Position numbers and translations under genes: made by a program
The notes under the pieces: model-generated
Told to the model about the DNA's origin: nothing
Database searches by the model: none
What the model saw: only the letters and a program-made list of their open reading frames with translations
In this document: positions 19,251-31,314 of the stretch, piece after piece
How positions within the stretch are numbered: the stretch's first letter is position 1
Layout of the letters: each line of letters opens with the position of its first letter
Assembly: GCF_018863415.1 (NCBI RefSeq)
Contig: NZ_JAHKSN010000034.1
Coordinates: 1-31,314 of the forward strand
Source: Deinococcus aestuarii
GTDB taxonomy: Bacteria > Deinococcota > Deinococci > Deinococcales > Deinococcaceae
DNA: 31,314 nt
Reading direction: 5' to 3'

Positions 19251-19548
19251 GCAGAAAACCTCCGCAAAGAGCAGAAGCACGCACGCCCGTGTCCATTCAA
19301 CCTCAGCTCGGGGTCTGCGGCCCACCGCCCCGCACCCCGAAGAAGAACCCCGGCGAGGCGGCGGCATGGCCGTCCGCTCAGGCCCCCGAGTCTCACCCAC
19401 CGGCCCCACGGTGGAGGGCGAGGCCATCCCCGGCCCGTTGGCGGTGGACACGCCAGCACCCTCTGCATCCCTCCGACACGTGACGTCAGAAAGACAAACG
19501 TCACAACCTATTAGCTCGCTAAAAAATTCACTTGTCATATCCGTAGAA
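19251..19548. other. Intergenic region upstream of the MFS gene; no gene recognised
   Basis: No convincing coding frame. It contains tgacgtca, a perfect 8-bp palindrome around 19481-19488, preceded by the overlapping cacgtg palindrome, and followed 11 nt later by acgtca. It also has an AT-rich patch near 19509-19540. Open frames here are GC-rich shadows without ribosome sites or family resemblance. A regulator site for the MFS gene is possible but unproven. Confidence 0.35.
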
Positions 19549-19570
19549 AGGGGTGAGTCTCCCCACCCCT
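19549..19570 (-). terminator. Probable terminator after the YbjN-domain gene
   Basis: 7-bp perfect stem: aggggtg (19549-19555) pairs with cacccct (19564-19570), loop 8 nt. On the minus strand it lies 11 nt after the YbjN stop and is followed by TTTCT. The T-run is short. Confidence 0.4.
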
Positions 19571-19580
19571 TCCCACCCCC

Positions 19581-20048
<468 letters not shown>

Positions 20049-20081
20049 CAATCCTCCTCTAAGGGGTGAAGCCCGGGGCCG

Positions 20082-20087
20082 ATTCTA
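20082..20087 (-). promoter_or_regulatory. Candidate -10 box for the YbjN-domain gene
   Basis: TAGAAT on the minus strand, about 40 nt before the ATG, which leaves a leader of about 33 nt with a strong AGGAGG. This gene thus appears to use a standard leadered mRNA. Confidence 0.4.
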
Positions 20088-20128
20088 ACATCCCCGTTCA
20101 GACCCGGGGCGGGTCGAAGTGTCGGGGC

Positions 20129-21175
<1,047 letters not shown>

Positions 21176-21183
21176 CGCCGGGC

Positions 21184-21189
21184 AACGTA
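21184..21189 (-). promoter_or_regulatory. Leaderless-type -10 box for the Xaa-Pro peptidase gene
   Basis: TACGTT on the minus strand, 8 nt before the ATG at 21175. Confidence 0.5.
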
Positions 21190-21190
21190 A

Positions 21191-23394
<2,204 letters not shown>

Positions 23395-23415
23395 TCGGGG
23401 CGGGAGCGGGGGAGA

Positions 23416-23453
23416 GGAGGCCGGGGCCGGGACGCTTCGGCCTCCCTTCCTTT
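23416..23453 (+). terminator. Probable terminator of sucCD
   Basis: Perfect 8-bp stem ggaggccg (23416-23423) with cggcctcc (23438-23445), loop 14 nt, followed by cttccttt. It starts 21 nt after the sucD stop. Confidence 0.55.
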
Positions 23454-23508
23454 GCCCCCTCCACCCCCAAGCCGTCATGTGCCGTCAACTGGCCGTCAGG
23501 CCCGCGCG

Positions 23509-23514
23509 TAGACT
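23509..23514 (+). promoter_or_regulatory. Leaderless-type -10 box for the secreted protein gene
   Basis: TAGACT, 6 nt before the ATG at 23521, with no ribosome site. Confidence 0.5.
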
Positions 23515-23520
23515 GGGGGC

Positions 23521-24090
23521 ATGAAGACCCGCTTCCTCCCCCTCGCCGCGGCCCTCCTCGCCCCCCCGGCAGGGGCCCTCACGGTGACGGGGAGTGTGGC
23601 GGGAAGCGCCCTACCCGAGACCCGCGTGGGCGTGTGGGCCGTCAGCGCCTCCGGCCAGCCCGTGCAGGAGGTCGCCAGCGTGCCCGTGACGGCGGGCGGA
23701 CGCTTCCGCCTCGGTCTGCCGGACACCGTGCCCGCCCCCCGCGCCCAGACCCCCCTCAGCGCCCAGAATGTCGCGTGGCCCGGCGTCCTCGATCCGGTCA
23801 GCGTCAGCGCTCCCGCCCAGGCCGCCGAGCTGAAGTTCTTCACCTACCGCGACGTGAACAGGAACGGCACCCGCGACGAGAGCGAGGAGCTGAACGAGGC
23901 GACGGCCAACCTGGGGCGCGGCACCCTCTTCGTCGTGTGGGTGGGTAGCGACGTGACGGTCAAGGCCAACCGGGGCTACGAGGCGGCCCTCAAGCGCGGC
24001 TGGAACGCCCTGGTGGTCGAGGTGGCCCGGGCGGTGAAGGTGACCCCCTATGCGGACGGGGCGGAAGTGACGTTGCGGGCGGGGCGGTGA
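23521..24090 (+). CDS. Secreted protein of unknown function with a calcium-loop-like motif
   Basis: 189 residues. A Sec signal peptide covers about 1-19 (basic start, hydrophobic core, ending AGA). The mature part begins with beta-rich [22 protein letters not shown], which resembles a carboxypeptidase-regulatory or transthyretin-like sandwich. At 111-122 it has [12 protein letters not shown], which fits the DxNxNGxxDxxE calcium loop of EF-hand and dockerin repeats. I do not recognise the family by name. It stands alone between the sucCD terminator and the convergent pckA terminator. Confidence 0.75.
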   Translation: MKTRFLPLAAALLAPPAGALTVTGSVAGSALPETRVGVWAVSASGQPVQEVASVPVTAGGRFRLGLPDTVPAPRAQTPLSAQNVAWPGVLDPVSVSAPAQAAELKFFTYRDVNRNGTRDESEELNEATANLGRGTLFVVWVGSDVTVKANRGYEAALKRGWNALVVEVARAVKVTPYADGAEVTLRAGR

Positions 24091-24190
24091 GGGGAGGGGG
24101 CCTGGGGAGGTGACCCGGGCCCCTCTCGCTCCAACAGGGTGCTGCACCCAGCAGCCGTCTCTCCCGGTCTGGAAGGGGTCCTCGCCGTTC

Positions 24191-24223
24191 AAGAAAAACC
24201 GCCCCAGTTTCTGCCGGAGCGGT
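24191..24223 (-). terminator. Rho-independent terminator of pckA
   Basis: On the minus strand an 8-bp stem, ACCGCTCC with GGGGCGGT (one T-G wobble), encloses a 10-nt loop and is followed by TTTTTCTT. It starts 17 nt after the pckA stop. This is the clearest intrinsic terminator in the window. Confidence 0.8.
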
Positions 24224-24239
24224 CGGGAACCCGAAGTCC

Positions 24240-25829
<1,590 letters not shown>

Positions 25830-25896
25830 GGGTTGCCTCCGGAAGGGGTTGGTGTAGGAAAGAACACACTGATCCTCGCTCAGGAAGCGGTTCCAT

Positions 25897-25908
25897 ACCA
25901 ACCTTGGT
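25897..25908. promoter_or_regulatory. Palindrome upstream of pckA, possible operator
   Basis: accaa-cc-ttggt, a perfect 5-bp inverted repeat with a 2-nt centre, 68 bp before the pckA ATG. It resembles a small regulator site for a gluconeogenic gene, but the arms are short. Confidence 0.3.
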
Positions 25909-26001
25909 GTTGTCACGCCAAAGGAAACACCCGCGCACGGAACGCAAGAAACAGGTGGTCGGGGTGAGGGTCGCCGTGGCCGCCGCCCCGAACACAGGAG
26001 A

Positions 26002-26021
26002 GGGGGAGCACCCGGTCCCCC
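26002..26021. repeat. GC hairpin between the PrcB-like gene and pckA
   Basis: ggggga (26002-26007) pairs with tccccc (26016-26021), loop 8 nt. It lies after the stop of the PrcB-like gene, but no T-run follows on the minus strand. Confidence 0.3.
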
Positions 26022-26049
26022 GAATGCCCCCCCTGGATGAAGGCTCGTC

Positions 26050-27174
26050 TCAGCGGGTCTGCCCGCCACCCGTGCTCGGCAGGGGTCGGCCCTGGGCGTC
26101 CACGACGCGGACCTCGCGGTAGGTGCCGGGCACGCGCACGATGGTCCACGGGCTCGTCAGGGCCTGGGTGGTGATCGCGCCGGGGCTGGGCGACCGCACC
26201 TCGGCGGTGAGGGTGAGGACGCCGTTCTGGCCGCTCGCGCCCACGACCCGCACCCCGTAGCCCCCCGTGGACTGCTGCCCCAGGAAGAGGCCGACCGCCG
26301 TGCTCCCCGCCCCCAGGCTCGGCGCGGCGGGCACGCCTGTCTGGCGCCCGTAGGCGAGGTTGTAGAGCGCGGTCAGGGCGCTCTGGGTGGTGGCGACCTG
26401 CACCGCCGGGGCCGTAACGGCGGCGTTCGTGCCGCTGGCGAGTTCGGTCAAGGTCACGCGCGCCCCCTGGGCCTGAGGCTGGGTACTGCCGGGCTGGCCC
26501 GCCCCCGGCGTGATCGTGACGGTGCCGGTGGCTGTCCCCGGCAGGGCGACCGTGCGCACGTTCGGCAGCACGTACAGCGCCGTGCGGCGGTACTCGGTCG
26601 GGGTGGGCTCGACCGTGAGAGGCGCGTCGGGCACCGCCGCCTCGTTCAGCACGGCCACGGCGAGTGGCCCCTGGCTCACGAGCGCGGCGCTCAGGGCGTC
26701 GGCCTCCGCGTCGGTGAGGTTGCCCGCCCCGCGCAGCCCGGCGACGGCGGTGCCCCGCAGGCCCGGGCCCGCCGGAGCGCTCAGGCGGCTCCAGCCCCGC
26801 CCGTCGGTGAAGTACACGGTGCCTGCCGCCTCGTTGAGGGTCACGTTGAACAGGCCCTGCGTGTCGCGCGTGACGGCCAGCTTGGGGGTGACGGCGCCCG
26901 TGGGCAGGCGGTACGTCGCCTTCCCGTTCACGCTCAGGGTGCCCGCCACGGCGAGGGGGTCGGGGACCTGGGCACGCAGTTCCACCGCCTGGTTGCCGAG
27001 CTTCACGCCGCTCTGGGCCGAGCCCCGCAGGTCGCCGTACACCCAGGTGATGCGCTCCTGGGTGCCGCCGTAGAGCAGCACCTCGTGGACCCTCAGGTTG
27101 CCGGGGCCGGTCATCGAGCAGCCCGCGAGGAGACCCGCGCCCAGGGTGAGCGCGGCGGTCAGGGATGTCTTCAT
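26050..27174 (-). CDS. Lipoprotein with a PrcB-like C-terminal domain
   Basis: 374 residues. A lipoprotein signal peptide ends in the lipobox LLAG-C with the lipidated Cys at 19. The middle part is beta-rich, low-complexity and full of Ala, Thr and Gly. The C-terminal segment (about 298-357: GGYGVRVVGA, LTLTAEVRSPSPG, LTSPWTIVRVPG) fits the PrcB C-terminal domain, named from the protease-complex protein PrcB of spirochaetes. The protein should sit on the outer face of a membrane. No PrcA-like protease is next to it. The ATG at 27174 has a TAAGCT box 6 nt upstream and no ribosome site. Confidence 0.8.
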   Translation of the reverse strand: MKTSLTAALTLGAGLLAGCSMTGPGNLRVHEVLLYGGTQERITWVYGDLRGSAQSGVKLGNQAVELRAQVPDPLAVAGTLSVNGKATYRLPTGAVTPKLAVTRDTQGLFNVTLNEAAGTVYFTDGRGWSRLSAPAGPGLRGTAVAGLRGAGNLTDAEADALSAALVSQGPLAVAVLNEAAVPDAPLTVEPTPTEYRRTALYVLPNVRTVALPGTATGTVTITPGAGQPGSTQPQAQGARVTLTELASGTNAAVTAPAVQVATTQSALTALYNLAYGRQTGVPAAPSLGAGSTAVGLFLGQQSTGGYGVRVVGASGQNGVLTLTAEVRSPSPGAITTQALTSPWTIVRVPGTYREVRVVDAQGRPLPSTGGGQTR

Positions 27175-27180
27175 GCGGCC

Positions 27181-27186
27181 AGCTTA
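27181..27186 (-). promoter_or_regulatory. Leaderless-type -10 box for the PrcB-like lipoprotein gene
   Basis: TAAGCT on the minus strand, 6 nt before the ATG at 27174. Confidence 0.5.
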
Positions 27187-27220
27187 GGCACGCCGCCTGA
27201 CGACCGACTGAAGCTCTCCT

Positions 27221-28933
<1,713 letters not shown>

Positions 28934-28940
28934 GCCCCCG

Positions 28941-28946
28941 AGTGTA
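28941..28946 (-). promoter_or_regulatory. Leaderless-type -10 box for recN
   Basis: TACACT on the minus strand, 7 nt before the GTG at 28933. An upstream in-frame ATG (28966) would put the box within the coding sequence, so the GTG is preferred. Confidence 0.55.
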
Positions 28947-29032
28947 GAGCGTCCGGGGTGGGGCAAAGGAGCACGGGCGTCACGGTGTGGGCCCGGCGGG
29001 GGACCGGAGCGGGCGGATGGGGACGGGGCGCC

Positions 29033-29060
29033 GGGAACATGAAACCCACGTCACGGTCTG
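29033..29060 (+). promoter_or_regulatory. Possible ECF-sigma-type promoter before the LEA-like gene
   Basis: gggaac at 29033-29038 and ggtctg near 29055-29060, with about 16-17 nt between them, resemble the GGAAC and GTC elements of extracytoplasmic-function sigma promoters. The leader would be about 90 nt. The segment cgtcacggt also occurs 71 bp upstream (28978 and 29049). Confidence 0.22.
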
Positions 29061-29156
29061 CCCACACTCCGGGCGGCGGGGGCTTCCAGAATGGGGGCCG
29101 CATGGGTTCCCGCTTCTCCCCTGGAGGGGGCGGCGGAACGTGAAAGGAGTAGGGAC

Positions 29157-30371
29157 ATGGACAAGCTCAACCCGGAGAAGGGGACGGGCCGCCGGATGCT
29201 GCTGCTGGGCGGCCTGAGCGCCCTCGCCCTGAACGAAGGCGCCCGGCGCAAGCTGGCTGAAGGCACCCGCGACCTCCTCGGGCAGGCCCAGGAGGCGGTG
29301 GGGGACACCGTGGATTCGGTGAAGCCCACCCTGGCGCAGGCCGCTGCCGAGGCCGGACACGCGGCCCATCAGGCGACACGGAAGACGGCCCGAACCGTGG
29401 ACACCCTGCGGGACAAGGCCCCCGCCCACGCCGAGTCGGTGCTCGACCGCGCCGGGGACGCCGTGGAGGCCGCCGCAGGCACGGTCACGGCGGTGGCGGG
29501 CGCTGGGGCGGCCAAGGCCGCGGCCGTCGCCCACGACGTGCACCGGGGCGTCAAGCGCGGCGTGGAGGCGCTCGGCGAGACGGTGGAGGACCTGGCCGAG
29601 GACGCCGGGCGGGCGCTCCAGGGCACCGGGCGGCAGGTGAGGCGCGAGGTGCGGGCGAAGCAGGCGCAGGGGGCCCGCGCGGCCGGGAAGGCCGCCCGCG
29701 TGGCCGCGGCTCGCCGCCGTCAGGGCGAACACCTGCTCAAGGGCGCGGCGGCGCAGGTCAGGCAGGAGGCGCACGCCCACAACGTCCAGGGGGCCCGGGA
29801 CGCCGGGGCGGCGGTGGTCTCCGCCGAGACCGCCCTGCGTCACGCCGAGCAGGCGCTCAGGGCCGCCCGCGTGGACGCCGGGAAGGAGCTGCGGGCCATG
29901 CAGCGGGCCTGGAACACCGACGAGATCGAGCGCGAGGTCCGGCGGCAGGTCGGGTCGCTCTCCGGGGGGACGAGGAAGGAACTCGCCCGCCTGAGCAAGC
30001 AGAAGGGACGTGTTGCCAAGTCCGAGGCGCGGGGCGGCGGGAGTGGGGGTCTCGTCGGCCTGCTGCTCCTGGGGACGGGTGCGGTCGTGCTCGCCCGCGT
30101 GCCCGCCGCCCGTCAGGCGATTCTGGGCGCGGTGGGCCGCGTGAGCCCGGAGGCCGCCGAGAACCTGCACCGCGCCAGCCGCAGGGCCCGCGAGATCGTG
30201 GGCACCATGTGGATCGAACACATCGAGGAACCGGCCCCCGCTCCCGCCGCCGCAGGCGGGACCCAGGCGGGCACCACGGGCGCGACCTGGGGCGGTTCGC
30301 CCGCCGCCGGGTCCGCCGCCGCGGGGGGGCCCTCGACGCCCGCCCAGAATTCCGGCAACAAGACCAACTGA
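29157..30371 (+). CDS. Ala-rich LEA-like amphipathic-helix protein with a membrane segment
   Basis: 404 residues, dominated by Ala, Gly, Arg, Glu and Gln. Residues 28-290 are predicted to be long amphipathic helices, much like LEA group 3 or apolipoprotein-type sequences, with repeats such as GHAAHQATRKTARTVDTL. Residues 161-200 and 201-240 form a tandem 40-residue repeat, aligned at VRREVRAKQAQGARAAG and VRQEAHAHNVQGARDAG. A short hydrophobic stretch lies at 13-24 and a clear membrane helix at 298-314. The C-terminus is a Pro/Ala/Gly tail. I do not recognise a named family; a role in protecting membranes or proteins during drying is inference. The ATG has AAGGAG 7 nt upstream, unlike the leaderless neighbours. 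Confidence 0.75.
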   Translation: MDKLNPEKGTGRRMLLLGGLSALALNEGARRKLAEGTRDLLGQAQEAVGDTVDSVKPTLAQAAAEAGHAAHQATRKTARTVDTLRDKAPAHAESVLDRAGDAVEAAAGTVTAVAGAGAAKAAAVAHDVHRGVKRGVEALGETVEDLAEDAGRALQGTGRQVRREVRAKQAQGARAAGKAARVAAARRRQGEHLLKGAAAQVRQEAHAHNVQGARDAGAAVVSAETALRHAEQALRAARVDAGKELRAMQRAWNTDEIEREVRRQVGSLSGGTRKELARLSKQKGRVAKSEARGGGSGGLVGLLLLGTGAVVLARVPAARQAILGAVGRVSPEAAENLHRASRRAREIVGTMWIEHIEEPAPAPAAAGGTQAGTTGATWGGSPAAGSAAAGGPSTPAQNSGNKTN

Positions 30372-30433
30372 ACACCGCGGGGAAGGGGGGCCGCCCCACT
30401 CCCCGGGCGGTCCTCCCTCTTCGTGACCCGCGG

Positions 30434-30439
30434 TACACT
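30434..30439 (+). promoter_or_regulatory. Leaderless-type -10 box for the AroE-like gene
   Basis: TACACT, 8 nt before the ATG at 30448, with no ribosome site. Confidence 0.55.
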
Positions 30440-30447
30440 CTGGGGCG

Positions 30448-31200
30448 ATGTCCACCCCCCCAGACGCGCCGCTCGCCCTGATCGGTCATTCCCCGGCCGC
30501 CGCCCGCGCCCTGCGCACGGCGGGGCTGATCGCCGTGGAGGTGCCCGACGAGAACCTCGGCGCGGTGATGCAGGCGTGCCGCACCCTGCGCTTCTCGGGG
30601 GCCCTCGTGCACGGGGCGCGGGAGGGCGCGGCGGCCGGGGCCACCGACCCCGACGCCAGCGCCCGCCGGATCGGCAGGGTGGATGCCGTCGCCTTTACCG
30701 CCGGGGGGGCCCACGGCACCTACGCCCTGGCCGACGCCCTCACCGACGCCGTGGAGGCGAGCGGCTACGCGGCGCGCGGGGCAGGCGCCCTGCTGCTGGG
30801 TTCGGGGGGTGAACTCGCCCGCGCCCTGCCCCTCGTGCGGCTGGGCTTTACCACCGTCGGCATCGCCGCCGACAGCGTGCCCGACGCCGAGCGCTTCGTG
30901 CGCGACCTTCCCGCCGGGGTGCGGGCCTTTCCGGTCAGCCGCTTCGACCCCGCCCTGGCGGCCCTCGCCGAGCGCGCCGACCTGATCGTCCTCACGGGCG
31001 GGACCCTCCCCCCCGGTCTCCTCCAGCCCTACCACACCCTCGCCGACCTCACCGGGCGCGCGAACCCCGGGGCGAGCGGCGCGGCCACCCTCGACCTCCG
31101 CCTCCTGCCCGCCCTGCGCCTCTCCCGCCAACTGCTGCACGCGACCGGGCAGCGCTACCGCCCCGAGGACCTGACGGACCTTGCGGGCGTGCTGGCCTAG
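30448..31200 (+). CDS. Shikimate dehydrogenase-like protein, catalytic residues apparently missing
   Basis: 250 residues, a little shorter than AroE. LGAVMQACRTLRFSGALVH fits the N-terminal substrate domain, and GALLLGSGGELARALPLVRLG fits the NADP-binding Gly-rich loop (GSGGxxxA). The Lys of the NVTxPxK motif is replaced (GALVHGAREG has Arg at that place), and the NTDG motif with the catalytic Asp reads AFTAGGAHG. It is therefore probably not an active shikimate dehydrogenase. The stop TAG is the last codon before the start of an IS, so part of the original C-terminus may be lost. Alignment was by eye. Confidence 0.65.
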   Translation: MSTPPDAPLALIGHSPAAARALRTAGLIAVEVPDENLGAVMQACRTLRFSGALVHGAREGAAAGATDPDASARRIGRVDAVAFTAGGAHGTYALADALTDAVEASGYAARGAGALLLGSGGELARALPLVRLGFTTVGIAADSVPDAERFVRDLPAGVRAFPVSRFDPALAALAERADLIVLTGGTLPPGLLQPYHTLADLTGRANPGASGAATLDLRLLPALRLSRQLLHATGQRYRPEDLTDLAGVLA

Positions 31201-31314
31201 AGGCTGTGTAAAAGGCGTTCCAAGTTGAGGGGAGAGGGTCTGTGGTGAGCAGAATGGGGGATGGTGCGACAAGGGTACCCGAGTGATGTCGATGACGAGA
31301 CGTATCATTTCCTG
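31200..31314 (+). mobile_element. Left end of a second IS5-superfamily element (partial at window end)
   Basis: gaggctgtgtaaaaggcg at 31200-31217 resembles the terminal repeats of IS427-like elements of the IS5 family, which often begin GGGGCTGTGTAAAA or similar. A transposase start codon follows at 31261. The element continues beyond the window. The exact left boundary (31200 to 31203) is uncertain. Confidence 0.65.
31261..31314 (+). CDS. IS5-family transposase, N-terminal fragment
   Basis: The frame starts at ATG 31261 and is open to the end of the window, giving 18 residues: MVRQGYPSDVDDETYHFL. This matches the common MxRxxYPSDVxDExxxF start of IS5-family transposases with the DUF4096 N-terminal domain. 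The C-terminus of this group does not look like the fragment at 1-102, so the two ISs are different. Confidence 0.7.
   Translation, partial: MVRQGYPSDVDDETYHFL

Noticed and set aside
28934..29156. Radiation/desiccation response motif upstream of recN
   Set aside because: I looked for the known 17-bp AT-rich palindrome and found nothing similar; the region is GC-rich.

Overview
The window looks like chromosomal DNA from a high-GC bacterium, most likely Deinococcus (Deinococcota). This is inference from three things: GC-rich housekeeping genes, the gene families present, and a repeated promoter layout in which a TANNNT -10 box lies 6-8 nt before the start codon with no Shine-Dalgarno. That layout predicts leaderless mRNAs for about half of the genes. 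No rRNA, tRNA or CRISPR array was seen.

Left edge (1-2957): the 3' end of an IS transposase runs into the end of hsdS, which overlaps a large modification gene. That gene fuses an HsdR-type nuclease-like domain to an N6-adenine methylase, so the pair resembles BcgI-like systems. The IS appears to have cut off the distal part of hsdS.

3009-10906: amino-sugar genes (GH20 hexosaminidase, sugar-binding lipoprotein-like/periplasmic protein, NanE epimerase, divergent GH3 NagZ) with an orphan Imm1-type immunity gene between them, then a DegV protein overlapping a hydroxyacid dehydrogenase. An AEC transporter follows at 11005-11913.

11956-15260: a minus-strand operon (YchJ-like, SPFH/prohibitin, one-TM protein, HEAT-repeat protein). 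The HEAT gene is split by a complete 847-bp IS982-family element with a 6-bp target duplication; removing the element restores a 166-codon ORF.

15293-24090: TrmH-type RNA methyltransferase, oligoendopeptidase F, MFS transporter, YbjN protein, Xaa-Pro peptidase, succinyl-CoA ligase sucCD, and a secreted protein with a calcium-loop-like motif.

24240-31200: PEP carboxykinase with a good terminator, a PrcB-like lipoprotein, RecN, an Ala-rich LEA-like membrane-anchored protein, and an AroE-like protein lacking the expected catalytic residues. The right edge (from about 31200) enters a second, different IS5-superfamily element. Both window ends therefore lie in IS copies, as expected if an assembly broke at repeats.
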